Shown here one piece after another: positions 9,641-19,400 of a stretch of DNA of 29,504 nucleotides (its first letter is position 1; the number at the start of each line of letters is the position of its first letter). A program made the translations under genes and the position numbers. The notes under the pieces are model-generated. The model searched no databases and was not told the DNA's origin. It saw only the letters and a program-made list of their open reading frames with translations. The stretch is from Bifiguratus adelaidae (taxonomy: Eukaryota > Mucoromycota > Endogonomycetes > Endogonales). Location: the NCBI GenBank assembly GCA_002261195.1, contig MVBO01000168.1, positions 1-29,504 of the forward strand. The letters run 5' to 3'.

Positions 9641-9931
9641 CCTGCTCCCGGTGGCAAGATTGCCGACAATAAGCGTCCTGGGCCAGATACGGAAGGCGCT
9701 GAGATTGTCAGGAACATTAAGAACTTGAGAGGCGCCAGGATTCAATTGGAAGCCAGTTTGGTCATTTGACAAACCGTTACCGTAGGCACCAGGCCAGATG
9801 GTATACGAACATTTGTTAATGATATTAATTTGGCGTGCCGAAGCGAGTGAAACAAGGGCCAAAACAGCAACAGAAACGAAAGAATTAATGATGACCAGTA
9901 GATGCGCCTGAAGTGGTTTAGGCGACGTCAA
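9602..9931 (-). pseudogene. Thaumatin-like protein, N-terminal fragment
   Basis: A hydrophobic signal segment (SFVSVAVLALVSLASA) is followed by the thaumatin start: INIINKCSYTIWPGAYGNG, then GFQLNPGASQVLNVPDN and SAFRIWPRT. Thaumatin-like proteins are secreted, disulfide-rich and about 200-240 aa, and some bind or cleave beta-glucans. Only about 70 residues of the domain remain. Similarity stops after IWPRT, and the REDDD cleft residues and most Cys are absent. No in-frame ATG precedes the signal segment, so the start is also lost or lies beyond an unseen intron. Its broken end meets the broken end of the phosphatase remnant at 9602-9640, tail to tail. Confidence 0.75.
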
Positions 9932-10524
9932 CCATGTGGAAACGGAAGCCTTTATATTCTTCCGTCCCTTGTAGTCAATTATGAAACACTTGAATACATC
10001 GAAAGGGCGAAGCTGAAAATACCTTTTTGCAAGGTGTGTGGACGTGGGGCCTTACATGTACTGTTGATGATCGTACCAGCTGTTCAAATGATACATCGCC
10101 TTTTAAGGCAACTCGTGTGTAAATTGTGGGGCGCACCAAGCTACAAATCTCAATTATCTGGGAACCACCCAGTGATCGATCAAGAACTAACCCAATATTG
10201 AGAGTGGATACCGAGACATAGGCCCAGTTATACTTTGGGCTTACCATGTTTGGATTTCGGCAAAGTTTCGATAATTGGTAGTGGCACATCCGTGCATATG
10301 CACACTATAATGGATGATCCGCTGGCGGGAAATTGAGAGTTTGAGGAACAGATCCGCATGTTCCAATTGCTTCGTGCTCTTTAGTAGCTTCCAAGCCCAA
10401 CTTTAGTTTCAGCAACGCTGGTGCTTTCATTTACCGTCTCTGGGTGACGGTGTTCAGCTTCGTGACCACTCGCAGAGGTTGGTATTAGGGGCTTCCAAGA
10501 AGATGGTCTTTCCGTTTGCTTGTT
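9932..10524. other. Intergenic region without a recognisable gene
   Basis: A minus-strand frame at 9975-10289 and a hydrophilic frame around 10390-10500 show no family motif. The sequence may include decayed 3' parts of the OPT transporter gene, but no transporter motif could be recognised. Confidence 0.4.
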
Positions 10525-11295
10525 TTACGTTCCAAACCAATGGGTATATAGCTGTACTACAATGGCTTCTCTGGAGTGATTCACACGCGTAGGAACTGTG
10601 TAATCGTCAAACTCATTTGTGGCCAGAGATGCAAATAGAAAAGCACTAGCAGCAGCTGAGGTAGCAGTCTATCGATTATCGAATGTTAGTCCACGTAATG
10701 CATAATATAGGCAAGACTTACCATCGAAATGACAACGTGTTCCTTGATGGTGAATGGTCCAGGATTGAAGAATCTGGATTTAGGAATAACTTTATTGCAT
10801 TGCCAAGGATGTAACCGATAATATGGATGAAGAGGGGAGAGATGATCACAACTTGAGGTTTCTGAACACAAAACATGATTAGTGAATCGATCAATGATAT
10901 GCCCAAAGACTTCAAAGTAGTAAATTTCCTGGAAACGGCTGCGAAAGCTGCCAAACCCAGACCGAGAATAACGGTTCGGAAAGTGAAAAGAGGCATATTA
11001 AGATCATCAAGTTCGGGAATTGTTGAGTGAATGAGATCGAGGTAACTGAAGACACCTAGAGAACGATCGATCAGACCTTACATGCCCTTTACCATGCTTA
11101 CATGCAACTTACCTTGAGCTTCATCAGTCAGAATTTCAGCCTCGTCGCCATCCGGGTGCAGCTCGAGAAATTCGCCGATTCCTTCTCCGCTTTCAGCCTC
11201 GAAAGCATCACCTTTTTCATTGTAGGCAGGTTCCAGCTTCTCAATGGGTTCAGAGAAGTCGTTACATCCTTTGTCCCAGTGGGCTTTTCGTCCAT
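10525..11295 (-). pseudogene. OPT-family oligopeptide transporter, N-terminal fragment with frame slips
   Basis: Four exons are supported: 11295-11113, 11055-10911, 10861-10722 and 10668-10525. They read as an acidic cytosolic N terminus (ELHPDGDEAEILTDEAQ), then the OPT start LNMPLFTFRTVILGLGLAAF, VVIISPLFIHIIGYILGNA, and the family hallmark FFNPGPFTIKEHVVISM, followed by ATSAAASAFLFASLATNEF. OPT proteins import small peptides or related substrates by proton symport and have 12-16 spans over about 700-850 aa. Here the match ends after roughly two spans at a TAA (10527-10525). Single-base slips occur in the N-terminal exon, at a T run near 10920, and at an A run near 10795. I call it a broken 5' fragment. 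Confidence 0.75.
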
Positions 11296-11538
11296 GTTGG
11301 AGAGGATCGAAATACCACCGAGGGAATATTGCAGGTTTTATACAAAAGCCATTGCTCTTTTGAGTCTTCGTTTTCCAAAAGCAAGTCTAGGGCGGTCTCG
11401 CGCTCTATCGGGTCAAAAAAGGCACGCATTTCCAAATGTGAACATGAGGCCCACATGCTTCAAGATAGTACAAGACTTCCTAAATGGGTCTTACCCGTTC
11501 ACTCTCATAAACAATGTTCTTTTCTCACGGCCTCTGGG

Positions 11539-12205
11539 CAGAACCTTAACCCTAATCCGAATCCGAGACCGGCAATGAGTCTTGTGCTTCTGGCAATACT
11601 GATCTTTCTGCAGGTAAAGCGATGATTTACATTGTTCATATTGATGCGTAGTCTAAAGCGTTCATCTTTTAGCTCATTCCGGGTCGAGTGACGATGATAA
11701 GCGAGCCATGTTGCAACAACTGATTAATTCCGGTCGTCATGTTTTATGGATCGGCGCAACCAAGTACATCGAATTGAAGAGTGGAAAGTCGGCCTGTAAA
11801 GGTTTAAGAAAGCTCCAGAGCTTAGGACAGCTTAAGAAGGAATACAAAGCTGGGACAATCGACTCACATGAGCTATATGAGGCCAAAGATGGCCAAGTTA
11901 CCCGCATCGATCCTGCCGTTCTTTGCAAACGCTTACCGAAATGCACAAGGGACCTTTTCAACTATGCAGTCATTGGCGAGGTTGAATTACCAGTTGCGGA
12001 AGTAGTCAAGATGATATTACCCGTTGTAAGTGAAATTGTAATCATCAAGCCGGACGATCCTCGATTGAGCTGCCAAATCGACAACTGCCTTATGCAATTG
12101 GAACAAGAGAAAAGGCTCATTCGGCGTCAACAAGTGCGCATTAGTAACGTGGCCATGGTAGTGCGCGATACAATGCCTTTTGAGATCTTCTACCGGCTAC
12201 GCTAG
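11539..12205 (+). CDS. Unknown basic protein of at least 190 aa, two exons
   Basis: Exon 2 (11673-12205) encodes HSGSSDDDKRAMLQQLINSG, VLWIGATKYIELKSGKSA, then an alternating charged region, and ends MPFEIFYRLR. A 59-bp intron (11614-11672) joins it in frame to a Ser/Thr/Glu-rich exon end at about 11539-11613 (ESETGNESCASGNTDLSA). No start codon was identified upstream, so more exons are likely. There are no membrane segments or signal peptide. The C-terminal third is rich in Gln, Arg and Glu and may be helical. I do not recognise the family. Confidence 0.5.
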
Positions 12206-12286
12206 CGGAAATTTACATAGTAAAAAATATGTGTACATTCATTGTTAATCAACAAGCATCGCGTCTTGCATGGGTTCTCGTTTACT

Positions 12287-12525
12287 ATGTCTATAGGCAA
12301 ACAGAAAGCCAAGCATGAAGGTCTGGACGTTTCTTTCATCAAACACGATATGGCAGATTGACTGGGCTTGACCTGCTTGCAGAAGGCTCAACAGGCTTTA
12401 ATTGGATAACGTGTTGCTCGGCTTTGGTCCCTCTTCAGGATCCCGAGAAGGTGCTGCGGCACTGGGCTTCGTTATTGGTCCCTGGAGGAGGCGTCATTTT
12501 TGACGTGCCGGTAGAAGGCATATAA
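12287..12525 (+). pseudogene. Class I SAM-dependent methyltransferase fragment
   Basis: The remnant reads AKHEGLDVSFIKHDMAD, then after a one-base slip GLDLLAEGSTGFNWITCCSA, LQDPEKVLRHWASLLVPGG and VIFDVPVEG. This corresponds to motif II through the post-III strand of the methyltransferase fold (acidic residue after strand 4, PGG turn before strand 5). The glycine-rich SAM-binding motif I and the C-terminal substrate region are absent, and a TAA follows VPVEGI. The slip is at GATTG, where one T is missing from an expected T run. It is a decayed piece. Confidence 0.65.
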
Positions 12526-12828
12526 ACTGGACTCATCCTTGTAAAAGTCGTCAGAGACGCTCGCCACGGATCGGATCCGTTATACAATCGGCTTTGATCC
12601 ACTCGAAAAAGCTAGTAGAAGAGATGATTACAAAGGCATAATTGGTGATGAACGGCGAGATGAATGGACAGGATACAATCGTTAATTAACAAGGTTGCAA
12701 ATTCTGCTATAACAATATGTGCATCGTTTGTCTTCTAATGATCAATACAGCTTCTTATCACTTTGAAACCACTGGTCGTGAACCACTTTACGCTAACCTT
12801 ATGACTGAGAGACGTGGCGCTAGAACAA
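12526..12828. other. Short gene-free stretch
   Basis: I see nothing recognisable here. It separates the methyltransferase fragment from the 3' end of the SDR gene. Confidence 0.4.
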
Positions 12829-13787
12829 TTACGATATACCAAACATATTGGTTTTCTCACCCTGTTGCAACCTCGCCGCCAGCTCTCGATACGACCCTGA
12901 TCTTATGTCCGTGAGCATGTCGATTCCTTTCGGCTGCCATCCTAGTTGCTGAACTGCCTTGCGATTAGATGCCCGGTTTTCGATTTGAGCAATCATCGTT
13001 AGGAATGGGCCCCATAGCGCTTCCGCCTCTTCACGGCTCACTGAGCGCACTGGAAGATCAAGTACCGCTCCGATCGCTTCGGCCATTTCCTTTGAGGTGA
13101 CGGTTGTCGATGCAGTGCAGTTGAAGATTTCACCGGCTTGGCTCCTTTCGCAGCGAGAAGATACAGAGTCGCTGCATCATCCACGTAAACATCCGAGGTG
13201 CGGAGACTGCCCTCATTGATGTAGGCGGCCTCGCCGTTCTTGACAGCCATTTGCATCAGCAAAGGCAAAAAGCCGCTGCCGGCGCGTCCGTAGACATAAG
13301 GAGGTAGAGGAATCGAGCTCACTCGAACACCTTTTTCGCTCAGGCTTAGGGCATGACGCTCGGAACGGGCGCGGCCACTCAAGGGGCGGTTTTCCGCCAG
13401 TGGCATCTCCTCCGTGGTCTCACCACCCGCCGGATCCGGCTGAACCCCCGCCGTACCGGAGGATATCACGAGTGCCTTCCCTGTTCCGAGTAAAGGCTCG
13501 GCCAATGCATCCACCGCGGCCGCGTCAGTGCGCAGGATCTCTTCGTAGTCGATTGAGAAGTCGTGGATAAAAGCCAAATGCAAAACAGCGTCAGCTTGGG
13601 CGCTCTCCCGCCGAAGTACGTCCAGGGTGGTCAGGTCTCCGCGCACTGGAGTCGCACCCAGTGCTTTCAATCGCGCATCCCCTTCTTCAGTCCGCGACAA
13701 CCCGTGTACGTCGTGCCCTTCGGCCACCGCCTTTTCCGTCACAACGCGTCCGATATACCCGGTTGCCCCAGTCACAAAAATCCGCAT
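12829..13787 (-). CDS. NAD(P)-dependent atypical SDR / epimerase-like protein, one base out of frame
   Basis: The protein starts MRIFVTGATGYIGRVVTEKA, with the GxxGxxG dinucleotide motif. It continues with LKALGATPVRGDLTTLDVL, DAVLHLAFIHDF, a region around SGTAGVQPDP, PPYVYGRAGSGF and DVYVDDAATLYLLAA. The classical YxxxK pair is not visible; the region reads GRARSERHALSLSEKG, as in atypical extended SDRs, so the substrate is unknown. The frame breaks near 13130, where CCGGTGAA probably lacks one G. The second frame then continues EIFNCTASTTVTSKEMAEA to the stop. Adding one base gives 319 aa, normal for the family. There is no intron over 960 bp. The base composition is clearly GC-richer than its neighbours, which suggests acquisition by transfer. 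Confidence 0.85.
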
Positions 13788-14244
13788 TTGTTCTTCTTTG
13801 TTGTTGTGCTGAATGGACGTTTCTGCATCGCTGCTTTACTTTATGATCAGAAGAGTAGACGGATCCTTTATACTTCACCGCTCGGGAAAATTCCTACCGT
13901 GGATTCAATCATAAAAGTGGAAACCATGACGCCAAGTCCGGCATGTGCGCGACAGTACCATTGCGATTGAACTGAAAAGACATTGCCGTCAAGCTTTCAT
14001 CCGCGGATTATGGCTGCGTAAGCGTACGCGTAAACGCCTCGGATGTCGGACTTCGTTAATTCCGACATGTGCACGACAAAACCTGCCCATTTCCTTTTAT
14101 GTCACTGGCACAAATGTTCAATCCTTGGCAACAACTCTCAGGACCAAACTGGACACTGGCAGCACGTATCCAGAAATCCAATTGTTAGATGTTCAATGCA
14201 CAAGTCAAGAAGGACAATATCCTATTGCAAATGCAACGAAGCGT
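13788..14244. other. Intergenic region
   Basis: No gene motif is seen. Plus-strand frames at 13945-14276 are short and without recognisable features. Confidence 0.4.
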
Positions 14245-15010
14245 TCACACGCATAAAATGCGCCGAAAGTTGTTAATCTCCTTATCCATGTATTTCGCAT
14301 TATTAAGAACTGCTCTGATTGCCATCTCCGTCGCGTGAGCATGCACGTCAATCTTCCGCATCTCCGTACTCTCGTTACCGATGTATCTGATAGATGTGTC
14401 CAACAAGCAAGTTGTCGCGCTTATGAGTTGTGTTGCAAAGTGCGTGATCAGCGACAATTGCATGGCGCAAGATGATAACGGAGGCGGGATGAAAGAACCA
14501 ACTTGCACGATGGGAATGTGATCCCCACAGCCTAAGATGGGTACATTTGTATAATCAATTAAAGCGTGCATATGATGATTGAATATGCGTTGCCAAAATA
14601 TTGATGAGTTTGTGGTGACAAGAAAGAATGAGAAATACCAAAGAATGGCCAACTGGAGCCTCTTCGATTGCATTAGACTGGAGTGCACCCATCGCGTTGG
14701 TGAGGCACGGACTTTCCAAAGTTGCTGAGTTTCCTGAGCCAGAGGCAAATGTGAGAATTTCTTCTGTTGTCGGAGCTGGACAGCGAATAGCAAGATTTTT
14801 GTCTGGTAAAGGCATTGATAACAAGCGGATACAGGCCTAATAAGCTTTCGGAGAGAAGATAGGTCTGGTCTATAGAAAAGTTGTAGGTCCATTCCTCGGT
14901 GAATGTGTCACTTGAGTTCGTCGAACGCTTGCTGCTGATTGTATTGCCGTTGCTTACAGCGGTAGGGATATTCCATTGCGAAGTTGTACGATGGTGGATT
15001 GACTGACCTG
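14245..15010 (-). pseudogene. Possible gene or gene remnant, frame-mixed
   Basis: Two minus-strand frames alternate in coding-like quality. From about 15000 to 14800 one reads SSDTFTEEWTYNFSIDQTYL and LSESLLGLYPLVINAF. From 14824 to 14555 another reads PTTEEILTFASGSGNSATLE and GHSLVFLILSCHHKLINILA, which is hydrophobic. A 215-codon frame ends with NESTEMRKIDVHAHATEMAI. Together they suggest one protein with frame slips, but no family is recognisable and the boundaries are uncertain. Confidence 0.3.
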
Positions 15011-15374
15011 AAAAGCCGACGCCACAGCATTACACCAACCCCTTCACCGGGTTCATTTGACGGGCATCGTGCGACGGCGATTGATCCGAGGTACGAGCAA
15101 GTACGCCTCTCAGGCGTAGAATGGCATGGCGTAGAGCGAGTGCAGCCAACAGCTATGCCTACTGTGCAACGTGGACTGATCCGAGGTCAAATCTGACGCG
15201 TCGCCGATCCATGTCCTGAATGGGACATTTTCTCCAGAAGAATATTCCCCGGATTCACATGTGGACACACCTGCAGGGATCGACCACGGGAAATGAAGAT
15301 GGGATTAGATCATTTCCCATACCGAAGAAGGCAATATAAAAACCTTGGAGTACAGAAACCCTGTACCCTTCGAT
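15011..15374. other. Intergenic region and promoter-like DNA of the orphan GH35 exon
   Basis: No gene motif is seen in most of it. A TATAAAAA box at 15335-15342 lies 33-40 bp upstream of the ATG of the orphan exon, so promoter-like DNA came along with or survived beside the exon. Confidence 0.45.
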
Positions 15375-15572
15375 ATGCGCACATTATCCATTCTAGGCAG
15401 TATTGCTGCTGCCGTAGCACTGCTGGGTGAAGCCAACGCTGCCGTTCCCAGAGGTCTGAACGCGCGATCTATACCTTCCACCAGCTCCAACAATACAGAA
15501 CGTGTTACATGGAATAACTACTCGCTCAAGGTCAACGGTAATCGCGTCTTTTCGTTTTGTGGTGAATGACAC
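15375..15572 (+). pseudogene. Orphan first exon of a GH35 beta-galactosidase
   Basis: The exon encodes a signal peptide and N terminus (MRTLSILGSIAAAVALLGEA, then LNARSIPSTSSNN, VTWNNYSLKVNG) that is collinear with exon 1 of the complete gene at 25522 (MRAFSIFGSIAAAIATLNGA, LNSRSIPATSSNN). Both are exactly 198 nt from ATG to a CAC|GTAAG donor. Here the penultimate codon is TGA where the complete gene has TTT. No exon 2 follows. It is a truncated paralogous copy. Confidence 0.85.
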
Positions 15573-15633
15573 GTAAGGCCCAGGTGTGCGTGTGTCCGAG
15601 CTAATCTATTCTAGAGAATTAAAGTAACAAAAG

Positions 15634-15975
15634 TCAGGTCAGTCGCCCCTCCGATGCTCTTGCGGTGGTTATAACTGCGGTGAGACAGTCATGATCCTTG
15701 TCGCTGCTAATCACAACAACACCCTCTTCATCGATTGCACCGTCGCTGCGCTTGGATGGATGGCGATGACGATGTCTTCTGCTGTAATCTTCACAAATTT
15801 CGTCACGCTTCGCCAATGCCTGAAGTGGCGCTACCGGCATATGAACCACATTGTCAGTCATCGGTACAGCTCTTCCCAATGGTGCAGCAGAGCCTTGGGG
15901 AAGTAAGACCACCAATGCTCCAGCCATCGCAAGCATAGAGATTAGGCAATATTTTGAGCCGTTGCCCTTTGCCAT
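15634..15975 (-). CDS. Small secreted protein with Kex2-like sites
   Basis: From the ATG at 15975 this is 113 aa. A strong signal peptide (SKYCLISMLAMAGALVVLL, then PQGSA) precedes a hydrophilic mature part with two dibasic sites, LAKR-DEICED and PSKR-SDGAID, typical of Kex2 processing. Between them lies a His/Arg-rich stretch (RRHRHRHP), and an acidic segment follows. Only two Cys remain after the signal. It could yield short secreted peptides or be a small effector-like protein, but no family is recognised. The frame stays open upstream to an alternative ATG at 16077. The inner ATG is preferred because it puts the hydrophobic core near the N terminus. Its 3' end is 62 bp from the orphan GH35 exon, which it faces tail to tail. 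Confidence 0.55.
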   Translation of the reverse strand: MAKGNGSKYCLISMLAMAGALVVLLPQGSAAPLGRAVPMTDNVVHMPVAPLQALAKRDEICEDYSRRHRHRHPSKRSDGAIDEEGVVVISSDKDHDCLTAVITTARASEGRLT

Positions 15976-16459
15976 GCCGCTGGAGGCGCAGTTATAGGCG
16001 GAGTTTGATCGTTGAGTGGTATGCATGCTTGTGTTTGCGATGTCGGTGTTGTTGCTGTGGTGAAATGAAGGCGCCATACATGGCTGTGCCTAGGCGTGGG
16101 ATCAGACAGGTGTGTTTGATTTTGAGGGGGGTTAAGACCCTCACCCCTCACCCTCACCCTCAACCCTCTCGTCTGTTTATATTACATTGTTTCTAAACTC
16201 CACTAATAAAAATTGTTTATGAAATTGATTAATATGACCACGTAACTCATGCTAGAGCATGACACATGCCAACACATGGACATATCCAACAGAGTGGAAA
16301 GCACTACTCGCTGCAAATGGAAAGGATTTTCCAAAATGAACATACACTTTACTCTGAGGGGTGCGTCGTATCGGCCCGCTCGTTACGTTCTCTCTGCTCC
16401 GCTTCGGCTATCAGCATTTCGATCATACGCTTAAAGTCGAGTAATTGCTTCGAAATGAA
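15976..16459. other. Intergenic region with a CCCTCA microsatellite
   Basis: No gene motif is seen. The right part is the 3' flank of the ion-channel gene, and the left part is the upstream region of the small secreted protein. Confidence 0.4.
16137..16167 (+). repeat. Short (CCCTCA)n tandem repeat
   Basis: About five imperfect CCCTCA-type units lie in the upstream region of the small secreted protein gene. It is a low-complexity pyrimidine-rich tract on the plus strand. Confidence 0.6.
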
Positions 16460-19400
16460 TTATCCTAGTGGGGGCGAAGAGAAAGATTGAGGCTCGGGAA
16501 CGTCTGCACTGTTGTTGTGTGCTTCTGGTTCGTTTATACTGTCGGTATTTGTGGTAGTTGTGGTTTTGCTATGATCTCCATCGCGTTGCGGTTGAGAGGT
16601 TGACCCATAATCTTCCAGATTTCCCTTCAGCATGTGCATCGGCTCGGTCCAATCTTCCTCTTGATCTTCAAAAAGAAAGAATTCATTTGTTGCTCTAGGT
16701 AACTCTTGATCTCTGTATACGGAATTCCAGTATGCTTTCTCTTCGAGAATCTTTTCTTCGCTGGCTAGATAGGCTATATCACGGGAAATCTACTCCTGAC
16801 GTATCAGCGCAATATCAGACATCTCGGAGCTTGCGACTATCGGACGAATTGAACCTACTTTGTGGGATCGTTTCGCTCGGAAGGTCTCATCCAATACATT
16901 TCTATTTGTGCAATAATCCTGGCCTTGATTCATGGTGAGACATCAACACGATTTGGAGGACACTTGCCTTTTGCAATCGCAGTTGGAATTCTTCGGTGAC
17001 ATTTGATTGTGCGACTGTGGTATTGATCAGAGCGATGAGGACGTTCATCAAGATGATGCCAACACTGATCAGAAATACGAATGCGAATATTTTGACAGAC
17101 AAGAGATCACTGTCTTGAAAATCCGCATAATTCCCCGCAATAAAGTACCAAACAGACTGATATGTCACCAAGAGAGTGCGATCCGCGGCTGTTTCTGTGT
17201 TGCTCGGTTGCATCGCTGCCTCCTTATCATAATTCGATAATGCAATGTTGTTTGTCAGCGACTGAACCCACAGTGAATGCGCAAACGCAAATGTTGTTAG
17301 GACCAAAACAAGCCAAAAGCCGAACAGCGAGCTACCAATGCTGCTCAGCGTGTCAACAAGAAATGCCATGCGAGCTCACCGTACGCTGCGTAAATGGGAC
17401 ATCTAACGGATAATTTTAAATCGTGCTGCAATCTTTGTGTGTGATAGCTTACCAGCTGTAGCCACGTGAAGAAGATCGCGATACTGTAAAGTGCAGCATT
17501 GATACTTCCATGCCATATCCATTGTACACCTGTGGCCAAAGCTAAGATATATGTACCGAAGTCTATGTCAGTAGCGACTTAGCTTGGCCGGATTGCGAAT
17601 AATTCCTTATGTTTGGCTTACCGATGATGTTGTAAATTGAGTAATATCTGGGGCCCTCAGCGATGTTTTGCCGAGCCTCCTGCACTAAGAGGAGGCAGGC
17701 AATGGGAATAGTAATACAGACGTCAGCAAGGACAAACGCACTGACTTTAACGACATGTGAAGATCCCAAGCACCAAAGTAATGCATAAAGGAGGAAATGA
17801 AGAAATACAAGGAAGTAATATCGATTTCGTGCATACGCGTTCCATTTGTATGCGATCAGCACCTCAAAATCTAAGCAAATTAGCAGTGGCATATCTGAGA
17901 TTTGATCACTTACTTAAACTATCGAGGACCCTAGCTTGCAATAAAAGATCATCGTCGAGCATGATAATCTTGAGAAAGGTGGAGCGCTCTTTATCGGAAA
18001 TGACAAATCCGGTCAAGAAAGTGGTCAATACCGACTTGAAGGCTGTGAGGAATGTGTAGCGATTCGCTCGTCGCAAATCCTTTGTTACGGCCAATAGCGA
18101 GTCTTTCCAAGCTGAGAAAGACGCCAGCATGTCCTTCTGGATCGGATACCGACTGATATTTCGCAACGGATAAAGAAATGGATCACCTATTAATCAAGAG
18201 CATTTCACCTTATGAATGTTTATAGTCAACATACGCACCATGTACTTACAGTCATAAAAGCGGGACGCTTGACTTCCTCGGGAGTCGTCGAAAGGGGCAC
18301 GAGGAACATTCGCAACAGTGTCGAAAGGTCGTTTCGAAGGCGCATCAACAGCGTAGCAAACAAGTGGTCTGTTGGTTCTGAACATCTGTAGCTCTCTGTC
18401 GCCGGCTGGATGACCATAGAAATAGGCCAGCGCATACGGATATGTGTGATCTAGAGCGCGCCATAAAGATGTATAGTATAGTAATCGTGTCATAAGCCCA
18501 GGATATACCCGAATCTATCGGCGACAATGAGTAAAATAAGTTACTCTGCTGGGCAAACACTTACTAACTGTGGAATTAACGGTACCAATGCCTCGATGTT
18601 ACCAACTTCATGTTCATCAGCATCAAGAGATGACGGCGCACTGATATCTTGAATATATCGCTTCATGAACTCGACTTCGTCTTCGCGTATAGCCCAGGAA
18701 AACAATCCCAGTTCAGCAGCTAGCAAATGTCCTGGAATGGGAAACGGCCTTGCAAAGAGAACGTGCATTCGCAGTTCCTGCATTTGAGTTTCTTGAAGTC
18801 GTGCTCTTGCTCTTGGAGTGAAAGACAGCTGCACAAGGTTCAATCGCTGTCCTTTGTACTCGACCTCATCCTTTGATATACTCGTGTGGAAACTGATGAA
18901 ATCGTGGGAAAGATAGGGGGCATAAGGCAAAGGCACCTCCTCTTGCTTTGTTTTGATGGTACCATGAAAAAACCTTGGATTCTGTTCTGAGAAATGAGCC
19001 TCAAAGCAACAATCTCGTCGATAGTACGAAATTCGCAACCCACAAAGGATTCCTTCCTGCGATCTGAGCAAGCCAGTGCGGTATTCCAACCAATGAAAAT
19101 ACTTTTGTCCTCCTTGACGAAGATGAATCCCGCTCGATGCATTCGGCAATGTGAACCCGATAACAACGCCAAGAAAGAAGTGTCAATACCATAAGGTCGT
19201 TGCTCGGATACTGCTTTGGGCAAGGGCCAATTGGTGAAGTTTTCAACTCGATGTGAACATACCGCGACGTCAAATCATAGAAGAAGCTCTGTTTGTCGAC
19301 TATCACGTGTAAAAAATGTGCTCGCTCGATTGTATCCTCTTGGTCTTGAGGAAAAAGGGTGGAAGGATAACGTATGGTGAGCGATTCCGATTGCATGCTG

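Noticed and set aside
11546-11562. Interstitial telomere repeat (CCTTAACCCTAATCC)
   Set aside because: Only about two imperfect units are present, and they lie just before a coding-like exon. This is too short to call.
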